Shown here piece after piece: positions 49,366-61,920 of a DNA stretch of 64,000 nt. Numbering within the stretch: the stretch's first letter is position 1; each line of letters begins with the position of its first letter. Source of the DNA: Hedera helix (Eukaryota; Streptophyta; Magnoliopsida; Apiales; Araliaceae); contig OX359282.1 in the NCBI GenBank assembly GCA_947179155.2, positions 5,025,501 through 5,089,500 on the forward strand, read 5' to 3'. Made by a program: the position numbers and the translations under genes. A model generated the notes under the pieces. The model saw nothing but the letters and a program-made list of their open reading frames with translations, did no database searches and was not told the origin of the DNA.

Positions 49366-52300
49366 TGTAACGACCCCGAATAATCCCTTCTTTAATCCAA
49401 TAATTCGCTTTACCATCTTTAATTACTAAATTTTTTGGTATAAATTTTTCTTTTCCTTTTAATCATTGCATTAAAATATTTGGATATTTAAAATCCTTAC
49501 ATTTCGATCCTAGTCCCATGGATCGCAACCTTTACTTTCTCTTTTCTTTCTATTACAAATATCGTGAAACTCAACATTTAAAGTTTAATATTGTATATAT
49601 CCATACAACATTTTTCGTTTTATAAATCATAATTAAATTATTGAATAATTCTATCGTAACAACTATCTAGTACAATCACAATTCAAAATTTAACTTGACT
49701 TATCCTGTCTGGATTTAACATATATGTACATACAAAATAACACTATAAACTTAACAATAGTATTCCCATTATGTTATTGAAATATAACAATAACGTTCAC
49801 AACCTTCTGTGATTATCTGTCTTTATATCATCTGATATTTTTGAAATTCGTTTCTTTCCTGCAAAAATGTTTATTAAGCAAGTAATGAGCACAACGGCTC
49901 AGCAAGTTCAACAGCTATACTTCACGTAGCACATACTTTATCATGCTTGGTGTGTGTCATACATCATGTGCTTGTGCTTCTACTATAGCAATATATCTCA
50001 TATATATTCATATCATTGCACAAAATACACATTGTGGTCATATTAATCATGTATCACGTAACACATAATTGGTATGCAGTTAAAACAAGAATTACTTATC
50101 ATAACATTCCAATATTTATCATAAAAGGGACTGAAGATTTGCCTGTCGTCTAGTTATTTAATTGCTAAGCTCAAAACCCTTTCTCGATCAACCTATGATC
50201 ATAATATAATCAAATAGTAATTATTTAACTCCTTATGATATTAATTTACTTAATTAATATCATCTCTAGGCCAACTATTAATTTATATGGCCAACTATAA
50301 TAACCTCATTCCTTAAAATATTAGCATAACTTAATATTTAATACCTTCACTACGGACAACCCAGCTCATTGGATAAAATTTAGCATTTTCGGTTGTCCGA
50401 AAATTTTATTTAATCATTTTCTAACTTTTAAACTTCATAGATTAATATTTAAAATATTTAAATATTAATCTCCAAAATTTAATATTTTTACAAAAATATT
50501 AAATTTAATGCCCAAATATCATTTCTATATTTTTAGTATTTTTTTATAATTTTCTGGAATTTTTAAACAATTTTTAAACATTTATTTCATTAAAAACTAA
50601 TTCTGGGGGCAATTTGGTAATTTTCCGCAGCGAAAGGGACATACCCGGCATTTTCTGGAAGGTCCGGGGCATTTTCGTAATTTTCGCAACTCTAGGGCAT
50701 ATCCGGAATTTCCCGGAAAGTTTGAGGGCATAACGGTAATTCCCTCCAACAGTCAGCAGCGCAATGCGCGCGTCATGCATGTGTCATCCCAAAACGACGG
50801 CGTTTCACGCCTCGTTTCCAGAAAGATGGCCTCGCGCATTGCGCGGCCCTAACCTTATCCAAAAACGACGCCGTTTTATAGCGGCTTTCGGCAACTTTGC
50901 CTCGCGCGTGGCGCGGCCCGGCCTCCCGACTCCAAAACGACGCCGTTTTGTCGCCGGTTACCGAAAGTAAGGCCCGCGCAATGCGCGGGCTACTGTTCCT
51001 GTTCCTCCTTCAGATTTTCTGAAACAGTGTACCAACTTAGTAATTTTTCTTCATTTTTGCTCCAAAATTCACAACCAAAACTACTCCAAAAATCATGTAA
51101 ATCATAGATATACATCCTAAAATTATTTAGGATAATTATTCTAACTATTTTCAATTTTTCCATAAAATTATTTTATCCTCTAAATACCAAAATAAAACAA
51201 ATAAAATACTTTTATACCTTAAAATTTCTTCCTTGAAGCTTGCTCTTCACTTGAATGGCATCAAATTTCTTCCTCTTTCAGTAGTGGTGGTGGAAGGTGG
51301 CGGTGGTTCATGGCTTCGGTGGACAAGAAAGAAAGAGAGTGAGTTGTGCTTTATTTCTTTCTTTTCTTCTTATTTCTTTTCTTTTCTTTTCTTCTTGTCC
51401 CTTATATATATATAACAATTATATGAATAAATTTTTAATCCCTCTCACAAGTCCACCGACTTAGGCCAAATTCTCTCGAACGTTCCACAAAATCATTCAT
51501 GCAAAAATTTTAATTATTTTTATACATTACGTAATTATATCGTGTAATAAATATTTTATATAATAAATATAAAATATTTATTTTAATTCACTAAAATTCA
51601 TATTATGATTTATAAATAATATTGACACCTCTTTTGGGTACTTTTCTTGACAAATTTTGTACACGCATAACGACATGCATGTAATTATTTGAGGTAATTA
51701 ATACCTCCAAAAATCATAAAATAATTCATATAGCCTATAAAAATTATTTTTCATAATTTTTCACTCCGTTACTTGGACATCATGTTATATTAACATGTTC
51801 ACGTTTCTGAAATATTATCCTTCATAAAGGTCATAATAATTCCATTATACATAAATATAATTTTTAATAACTTAAAACATTCATTTTTCTTATTTATTAT
51901 TCAATTCCTTTAATATTCACAATAATTTCTTTATATATAAATTATATAACTTAATATGATATAATTTATATATTTACATTATCCTTTCTTAAATAATTTC
52001 TTAATTTCCTCCAACCTTATTTCATTTAATCACCTTATATAAATTACATAATTATTCTTATATAATTTATATAATTATTATTTTCTTCATACCTTATTTT
52101 AATTTCCTTATATAAATTATATAATTTATTATTATATAATTTATATAATTACCTTTCCTTTTCAGTTAATTTTCAAACTTCTTCCAAAATTCTTGATATA
52201 CACTAAAGTCAATAATTACAATTTTATTACTTCCTCATTCACTTTTTATTTAAAATTGGATTAATTTAATTATTAATCCATTAATTCTCATAATGAATGA

Positions 52301-52681
52301 AATTTATAATTATCACAATTAAACCTGCATACATATATATATATACAAATGTATATATATATTCATTTCATATCTAATAATATTATTTAAATAACAATTC
52401 ATGCACCTTCACAATAATTTTATTGCACAATTTACTTTACCATTACATAGAATTTCTCTTATTCCTCATAAATTGTTGTTTAAACAATTTATTTACTTTT
52501 TCAATTATTTTAAATCCACACAATTCATCATTATCTCCGTACATATTTAATTTACTAATTAAATCACATCACATACCTTAAATTCCATAAAATAACAATT
52601 AATTTATCAACCTTGATAATTTTATCAATTAAATTCTCATTTAATATTATGAAAGAATTCCTGGAAATTCGGATCCTCACA
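49366..52681 (-). repeat. LTR copy 1 of the tandem array
   Basis: 3316 bp, TGTAACGACCCC...GGATCCTCACA. It holds the hairpin motif (49875-49910), minisatellite (50600-50755), GC-rich palindromes (50757-50990), a TATA-like TATATATATA stretch (51403-51412) and AT palindromes (51930-52155). Confidence 0.95.
50757..50990. repeat. GC-rich palindrome cluster, LTR copy 1
   Basis: Alternating GCGCAATGCGCGCG, AAAACGACGGCGTTT, CGCGCATTGCGCG, AAAACGACGCCGTTTT (twice), CGCGCGTGGCGCG and CCCGCGCAATGCGCGGG. Identical clusters lie at 57034-57267 and 63311-63544. The plus-strand 68-aa frames over these clusters are not considered genes. Confidence 0.9.
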
Positions 52682-52694
52682 TTCTTCCCCCCTT
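52682..52694 (-). promoter_or_regulatory. Polypurine tract, array unit 1
   Basis: Minus strand AAGGGGGGAAGAA next to the LTR start. The second copy is at 58959-58971. Confidence 0.9.
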
Positions 52695-55629
52695 AACAGG
52701 ATTCCGTCCTCGGAATCATTATTACCGTAATAATCATACGTATTTTATTTATAGCACCTTGCTATACCTTTTATCTTGATAAATCACAACTATATCCATA
52801 ATAATCATATTTTACTTCTTTAAAATCCTTAACTTACATCGATAACCTTATAATGGTCATGACTGTTATAATATTCAATTCTTAACTCAATTCACAATTT
52901 CTTTATAATATTACATTTCATAATTCTCTAAAATTTTATTAATAAAACTTTAACTCATTTCTTGATGTACCTATCAAGATAGTTTCGCATTCTTCGAAAA
53001 CTATCTTTTTCTTTAATCGTACTTATCCTTACTTAACCAACTTATTTCATACATTCTATTACACCTCATTTATACTCTGTACATCCATCATTTTCTTCTT
53101 AATTCACATTCATAATCTTCTTCATATTTCATAATTCATTCTTTACGACCTCCATTATTCAACATTAGGTTTTAAATACTAACCTTTACTTGATTTATCA
53201 TAATCCTTATTTGGAAATTACTTCTAAAATCATGGGTATCACATTCACCCCTCCTTCATAAAATTTCGTCCTCGAAATTTCTATGTACTAATATCTCACT
53301 CATTTGTAACTTACACAATTCTTTTGCATTCTTTCCACATATCTATCTTTCCTTTCTTTCTCGCAGTCATTGCACATTAAATTTTCTAATCCATCACATT
53401 TCATACTTTCTTTACTTCACAATTATTGCTTTCATTATTACTCACATTTAAATAATACTACCCCATCCTACCATCCAATCTTCATAAGAGTAGAGGAAAT
53501 CAAAATTTTTATTTTGAAAAACTTTCATGATATGCTGAATGAACCTTTATCCCGGTTTACAGTACTTCGCTTCCCGAGTACTTCATACTGCAAACCCTGA
53601 CAGTGGATCAATCTGTCATTAAAGTGATGGATGTTTCACCATACATTGGCACACCAGATGATCAGTCTGCAATGCCTGTGTCTTGCTATGCCAGGTGACC
53701 ATTCGATCAACCTGCAATATTCTTAATCTTTTTGTTCATCTCAGCCTTAGAACTCATTCAAAAGGAATTTGATTTGATATAACTTCAAAGAATACGAATT
53801 CAATAAATATATGTTAAAATTTGTCTAGTTGAATCAATAGCTCAGACTTATATTCCTTCAACGCTTGTCTAGCTAGATCAATTAGCATAGACTTTCTCTA
53901 ACATTTTATAATCCGCAGAATTTTTTTTTAAAACATTCATCATGTCAAAACTTTTCAAAATATCAAGCCGAGTCAAATGGCATGGTCTTATAGTTCTGAC
54001 ATAACTTTATAAATCAAAATCATTTATGACTTCATGTTACCGCATCATTTTGACAGTCCGTTGAGGATTTCGTCGTTAATAATTCCTACACCATAAACCG
54101 TACTTTATGGTGTTGAATTATCTTATAACGAAATAGTACCGCACCGTCTCAACAACACGTTGAGCATTCCGTCATTCATCACATCTGCACCGGGCTAAAA
54201 GGTGCGTGGATGATTCTTTTGAAATACATTTTGATGTAAAAACATTTTTGTCTAGCCGAAACAAATAGCATAGACACTTTTCTAAATCGCTTAAAAATTT
54301 CATTTATATTTTTCAAAGCACACACGTGCCAAATCAACTTGAGGCCAAAATTTTCGAAATCTAGCAAAGCTAGAAGAGTGGGAATATCCTAAATTCCCTA
54401 ACATTCACCTTCAGTTTCTTTACTTAAATATTAAATTATTGCTAGGACTATTTTCATTTATCACATTAAAATTTCTATCTACTCCAGCTTTTCTATACCC
54501 CCGTATAGTTCATCAAACTTGCCACACATTATGAGTCCAGGAACTTACCACAAGAATATGAGTTTAGGAGCTTGTCTTAGCAATACGTAGTCTGAGAACA
54601 TATCAAAGACTGTCCATATGCTGAGGGGCTCAAAACATACCATACCAATATGAGTCATGGACTTACCATATGCATGAGTTTTAAGAACTCGTGCCTAACT
54701 TAATATTATCTATCTATCAAACCTGCTAGCGCGACTCTAACATTTCAATGATTATCACACAGTAACTAAGTAAACACAGATCCTCCGCCCATACAAAGGA
54801 TTGTGCAACTCAGTCACCACATGAGTCCTCAATTGAAATTTCGTACCCAAACTTTCTACCCCCTTATCATAACCTTTCTATCATTCATGTCTCATCATTC
54901 TCTGAATTCTTCTTGTACTATTTCATAGTACCATATCTCTTTATAGCATCAAGCTATACCTTATTGACCATTAACAGGTCTTTCTATTATTTCACATTCT
55001 CACTTGATCCCATCATGACCTTGCTTCACAATCTACTCCTTATTCGCTTTCCTTATCTTGTGATCGTATCGTAGTACGATCCTTTCACTGTTCTTGATCA
55101 TATTATTATTATCTCTTCCTATACGGTTTGGATTACCTTGTCATCTTTATTACTTAAATCAAGTGTCTCCTGATTATCTTTGAGATTCATCTTTGAATCA
55201 TTTCAGATATTCTCTTTCAATTATGTTCTTAATTGAACTTAATTTTTTTTTTTTCCTCAATTCATTACTTTCATTCAGATCTTTTTTAACATCTTCATCT
55301 CTTCCTTATAATCTTATCTCTTTCATATTTCCTTTACTTTAATCAAATTCTGAAATCTGCATTTCTTAACTTACATCTTTTCCATTCTAATTTCCCCCAT
55401 GTTCATCAAACTTATCACGTATCTGGGCTCAGGAACTTACCATAATCATATGGTTGAGGAGCTTGTCCTAGTCAGGCCTTAGTCGCCCATTCGCTAAAGG
55501 GGCTCCACCATACAATCATGAGTCACGAGCTTACTATACGCTTGGGTTTTCAGAACACGCAACTATCTTTACTCTTCCTTACTTAGGTTATAGCCTAAGG
55601 TATCATTTACCTAAGGTTTTTAACCTCTA

Positions 55630-55641
55630 GCTCTGATACCA
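55630..55641 (-). promoter_or_regulatory. tRNA-iMet primer-binding site, array unit 1
   Basis: Minus strand TGGTATCAGAGC, two bases from the LTR edge at 55644. Confidence 0.95.
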
Positions 55642-55643
55642 AC

Positions 55644-58600
55644 TGTAACGACCCCGAATAATCCCTTCTTTAATCCAATAATTCGCTTTACCATCTTTAA
55701 TTACTAATTTTTTCGGTATAAATTTTTCTTTTCCTTTTAATCATTGCATTAAAATATTTGGATATTTAAAATCCTTACATTTCGATCCTAGTCCCATGGA
55801 TCGCAACCTTTACTTTCTCTTTTCTTTCTATTACAAATATCGTGAAACTCAACATTTAAAGTTTAATATTGTATATATCCATACAACATTTTTCGTTTTA
55901 TAAATCATAATTAAATTATTGAATAATTCTATCGTAACAACTATCTAGTACAATCACAATTCAAAATTTAACTTGACTTATCCTGTCTGGATTTAACATA
56001 TATGTACATACAAAATAACACTATAAACTTAACAATAGTATTCCCATTATGTTATTGAAATATAACAATAACGTTCACAACCTTCTGTGATTATCTGTCT
56101 TTATATCATCTGATATTTTTGAAATTCGTTTCTTTCCTGCAAAAATGTTTATTAAGCAAGTAATGAGCACAACGGCTCAGCAAGTTCAACAGCTATACTT
56201 CACGTAGCACATACTTTATCATGCTTGGTGTGTGTCATACATCATGTGCTTGTGCTTCTACTATAGCAATATATCTCATATATATTCATATCATTGCACA
56301 AAATACACATTGTGGTCATATTAATCATGTATCACGTAACACATAATTGGTATGCAGTTAAAACAAGAATTACTTATCATAACATTCCAATATTTATCAT
56401 AAAAGGGACTGAAGAACTTGCCTGTCGTCTAGTTATTTAATTGCTAGCTCAAAACCCTTTCTCGATCAACCTATGATCATAATATAATCAAATAGTAATT
56501 ATTTAACTCCTTATGATATTAATTTACTTAATTAATATCATCTCTAGGCCAACTATTAATTTATATGGCCAACTATAATAACCTCATTCCTTAAAATATT
56601 AGCATAACTTAATATTTAATACCTTCACTACGGACAACCCAGCTCATTGGATAAAATTTAGCATTTTCGGTTGTCCGAAAATTTTATTTAATCATTTTCT
56701 AACTTTTAAACTTCATAGATTAATATTTAAAATATTTAAATATTAATCTCCAAAATTTAATATTTTTACAAAAATATTAAATTTAATGCCCAAATATCAT
56801 TTCTATATTTTTAGTATTTTTTTATAATTTTCTGGAATTTTTAAACAATTTTTAAACATTTATTTCATTAAAAACTAATTCTGGGGGCAATTTGGTAATT
56901 TCCGCAGCGAAAGGGACATACCCGGCATTTTCTGGAAGGTCCGGGGCATTTTCGTAATTTTCGCAACTCTAGGGCATATCCGGAATTTCCCGGAAAGTTT
57001 GAGGGCATAACGGTAATTCCCTCCAACAGTCAGCAGCGCAATGCGCGCGTCATGCATGTGTCATCCCAAAACGACGGCGTTTCACGCCTCGTTTCCAGAA
57101 AGATGGCCTCGCGCATTGCGCGGCCCTAACCTTATCCAAAAACGACGCCGTTTTATAGCGGCTTTCGGCAACTTTGCCTCGCGCGTGGCGCGGCCCGGCC
57201 TCCCGACTCCAAAACGACGCCGTTTTGTCGCCGGTTACCGAAAGTAAGGCCCGCGCAATGCGCGGGCTACTGTTCCTGTTCCTCCTTCAGATTTTCTGAA
57301 ACAGTGTACCAACTTAGTAATTTTTCTTCATTTTTGCTCCAAAATTCACAACCAAAACTACTCCAAAAATCATGTAAATCATAGATATACATCCTAAAAT
57401 TATTTAGGATAATTATTCTAACTATTTTCAATTTTTCCATAAAATTATTTTATCCTCTAAATACCAAAATAAAACAAATAAAATACTTTTATACCTTAAA
57501 ATTTCTTCCTTGAAGCTTGCTCTTCACTTGAATGGCATCAAATTTCTTCCTCTTTCAGTAGTGGTGGTGGAAGGTGGCGGTGGTTCATGGCTTCGGTGGA
57601 CAAGAAAGAAAGAGAGTGAGTTGTGCTTTATTTCTTTCTTTTCTTCTTATTTCTTTTCTTTTCTTTTCTTCTTGTCCCTTATATATATATAACAATTATA
57701 TGAATAAATTTTTAATCCCTCTCACAAGTCCACCGACTTAGGCCAAATTCTCTCGAACGTTCCACAAAATCATTCATGCAAAAATTTTAATTATTTTTAT
57801 ACATTACGTAATTATATCGTGTAATAAATATTTTATATAATAAATATAAAATATTTATTTTAATTCACTAAAATTCATATTATGATTTATAAATAATATT
57901 GACACCTCTTTTGGGTACTTTTCTTGACAAATTTTGTACACGCATAACGACATGCATGTAATTATTTGAGGTAATTAATACCTCCAAAAATCATAAAATA
58001 ATTCATATAGCCTATAAAAATTATTTTTCATAATTTTTCACTCCGTTACTTGGACATCATGTTATATTAACATGTTCACGTTTCTGAAATATTATCCTTC
58101 ATAAAGGTCATAATAATTCCATTATACATAAATATAATTTTTAATAACTTAAAACATTCATTTTTCTTATTTATTATTCAATTCCTTTAATATTCACAAT
58201 AATTTCTTTATATATAAATTATATAACTTAATATGATATAATTTATATATTTACATTATCCTTTCTTAAATAATTTCTTAATTTCCTCCAACCTTATTTC
58301 ATTTAATCACCTTATATAAATTACATAATTATTCTTATATAATTTATATAATTATTATTTTCTTCATACCTTATTTTAATTTCCTTATATAAATTATATA
58401 ATTTATTATTATATAATTTATATAATTACCTTTCCTTTTCAGTTAATTTTCAAACTTCTTCCAAAATTCTTGATATACACTAAAGTCAATAATTACAATT
58501 TTATTACTTCCTCATTCACTTTTTATTTAAAATTGGATTAATTTAATTATTAATCCATTAATTCTCATAATGAATGAAATTTATAATTATCACAATTAAA

Positions 58601-58958
58601 CCTGCATACATATATATATATACAAATGTATATATATATTCATTTCATATCTAATAATATTATTTAAATAACAATTCATGCACCTTCACAATAATTTTAT
58701 TGCACAATTTACTTTACCATTACATAGAATTTCTCTTATTCCTCATAAATTGTTGTTTAAACAATTTATTTACTTTTTCAATTATTTTAAATCCACACAA
58801 TTCATCATTATCTCCGTACATATTTAATTTACTAATTAAATCACATCACATACCTTAAATTCCATAAAATAACAATTAATTTATCAACCTTGATAATTTT
58901 ATCAATTAAATTCTCATTTAATATTATGAAAGAATTCCTGGAAATTCGGATCCTCACA
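55644..58958 (-). repeat. LTR copy 2 of the tandem array
   Basis: 3315 bp. It serves as the 5' LTR of the unit to its left and the 3' LTR of the unit to its right. No difference from LTR copy 3 was noticed over the shared 2080 bp. Confidence 0.95.
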
Positions 58959-61920
58959 TTCTTCCCCCCTTAACAGGATTCCGTCCTCGGAATCATTATT
59001 ACCGTAATAATCATACGTATTTTATTTATAGCACCTTGCTATACCTTTTATCTTGATAAATCACAACTATATCCATAATAATCATATTTTACTTCTTTAA
59101 AATCCTTAACTTACATCGATAACCTTATAATGGTCATGACTGTTATAATATTCAATTCTTAACTCAATTCACAATTTCTTTATAATATTACATTTCATAA
59201 TTCTCTAAAATTTTATTAATAAAACTTTAACTCATTTCTTGATGTACCTATCAAGATAGTTTCGCATTCTTCGAAAACTATCTTTTTCTTTAATCGTACT
59301 TATCCTTACTTAACCAACTTATTTCATACATTCTATTACACCTCATTTATACTCTGTACATCCATCATTTTCTTCTTAATTCACATTCATAATCTTCTTC
59401 ATATTTCATAATTCATTCTTTACGACCTCCATTATTCAACATTAGGTTTTAAATACTAACCTTTACTTGATTTATCATAATCCTTATTTGGAAATTACTT
59501 CTAAAATCATGGGTATCACATTCACCCCTCCTTCATAAAATTTCGTCCTCGAAATTTCTATGTACTAATATCTCACTCATTTGTAACTTACACAATTCTT
59601 TTGCATTCTTTCCACATATCTATCTTTCCTTTCTTTCTCGCAGTCATTGCACATTAAATTTTCTAATCCATCACATTTCATACTTTCTTTACTTCACAAT
59701 TATTACTTTCATTATTACTCACATTTAAATAATACTACCCCATCCTACCATCCAATCTTCATAAGAGTAGAGGAAATCAAAATTTTTATTTTGAAAAACT
59801 TTCATGATATGCTGAATGAACCTTTATCCCGGTTTACAGTACTTCGCTTCCCGAGTACTTCATACTGCAAACCCTGACAGTGGATCAATCTGTCATTAAA
59901 GTGATGGATGTTTCACCATACATTGGCACACCAGATGATCAGTCTGCAATGCCTGTGTCTTGCTATGCCAGGTGACCATTCGATCAACCTGCAATATTCT
60001 TAATCTTTTTGTTCATCTCAGCCTTAGAACTCATTCAAAAGGAATTTGATTTGATATAACTTCAAAGAATACGAATTCAATAAATATATGTTAAAATTTG
60101 TCTAGTTGAATCAATAGCTCAGACTTATATTCCTTCAACGCTTGTCTAGCTAGATCAATTAGCATAGACTTTCTCTAACATTTTATAATCCGCAGAATTT
60201 TTTTTTAAAACATTCATCATGTCAAAACTTTTCAAAATATCAAGCCGAGTCAAATGGCATGGTCTTATAGTTCTGACATAACTTTATAAATCAAAATCAT
60301 TTATGACTTCATGTTACCGCATCATTTTGACAGTCCGTTGAGGATTTCGTCGTTAATAATTCCTACACCATAAACCGTACTTTATGGTGTTGAATTATCT
60401 TATAACGAAATAGTACCGCACCGTCTCAACAACACGTTGAGCATTCCGTCATTCATCACATCTGCACCGGGCTAAAAGGTGCGTGGATGATTCTTTTGAA
60501 ATACATTTTGATGTAAAAACATTTTTGTCTAGCCGAAACAAATAGCATAGACACTTTTCTAAATCGCTTAAAAATTTCATTTATATTTTTCAAAGCACAC
60601 ACGTGCCAAATCAACTTGAGGCCAAAATTTTCGAAATCTAGCAAAGCTAGAAGAGTGGGAATATCCTAAATTCCCTAACATTCACCTTCAGTTTCTTTAC
60701 TTAAATATTAAATTATTGCTAGGACTATTTTCATTTATCACATTAAAATTTCTATCTACTCCAGCTTTTCTATACCCCCGTATAGTTCATCAAACTTGCC
60801 ACACATTATGAGTCCAGGAACTTACCACAAGAATATGAGTTTAGGAGCTTGTCTTAGCAATACGTAGTCTGAGAACATATCAAAGACTGTCCATATGCTG
60901 AGGGGCTCAAAACATACCATACCAATATGAGTCATGGACTTACCATATGCATGAGTTTTAAGAACTCGTGCCTAACTTAATATTATCTATCTATCAAACC
61001 TGCTAGCGCGACTCTAACATTTCAATGATTATCACACAGTAACTAAGTAAACACAGATCCTCCGCCCATACAAAGGATTGTGCAACTCAGTCACCACATG
61101 AGTCCTCAATTGAAATTTCGTACCCAAACTTTCTACCCCCTTATCATAACCTTTCTATCATTCATGTCTCATCATTCTCTGAATTCTTCTTGTACTATTT
61201 CATAGTACCATATCTCTTTATAGCATCAAGCTATACCTTATTGACCATTAACAGGTCTTTCTATTATTTCACATTCTCACTTGATCCCATCATGACCTTG
61301 CTTCACAATCTACTCCTTATTCGCTTTCCTTATCTTGTGATCGTATCGTAGTACGATCCTTTCACTGTTCTTGATCATATTATTATTATCTCTTCCTATA
61401 CGGTTTGGATTACCTTGTCATCTTTATTACTTAAATCAAGTGTCTCCTGATTATCTTTGAGATTCATCTTTGAATCATTTCAGATATTCTCTTTCAATTA
61501 TGTTCTTAATTGAACTTAATTTTTTTTTTTTCCTCAATTCATTACTTTCATTCAGATCTTTTTTAACATCTTCATCTCTTCCTTATAATCTTATCTCTTT
61601 CATATTTCCTTTACTTTAATCAAATTCTGAAATCTGCATTTCTTAACTTACATCTTTTCCATTCTAATTTCCCCCATGTTCATCAAACTTATCACGTATC
61701 TGGGCTCAGGAACTTACCATAATCATATGGTTGAGGAGCTTGTCCTAGTCAGGCCTTAGTCGCCCATTCGCTAAAGGGGCTCCACCATACAATCATGAGT
61801 CACGAGCTTACTATACGCTTGGGTTTTCAGAACACGCAACTATCTTTACTCTTCCTTACTTAGGTTATAGCCTAAGGTATCATTTACCTAAGGTTTTTAA
61901 CCTCTAGCTCTGATACCAAC
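58959..61920 (-). mobile_element. Internal region 2 of the tandem array
   Basis: 2962 bp, essentially identical to 52682-55643; the one difference noticed is G53428 against A59705. Confidence 0.95.
61907..61918 (-). promoter_or_regulatory. tRNA-iMet primer-binding site, array unit 2
   Basis: Minus strand TGGTATCAGAGC, two bases from the LTR edge at 61921. Confidence 0.95.

Larger units (their letters stand above)
52682..55643 (-). mobile_element. Internal region 1 of the tandem array
   Basis: 2962 bp, same organisation as 33269-36242 and colinear with it throughout, with visible substitutions. It includes the second coding-end/purine signature near 53250-53280, the GTCTAG...TAGAC units and the closing TAGGTTATAGCCTA palindrome. 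No coding capacity was seen on the sense strand. Confidence 0.9.

Noticed and set aside
50764..50970. 68-aa plus-strand frame repeated at 57041 and 63318
   Set aside because: It lies over the GC-rich palindrome island and is repeated only because the LTR is; it is antisense to the element and has no known domain.
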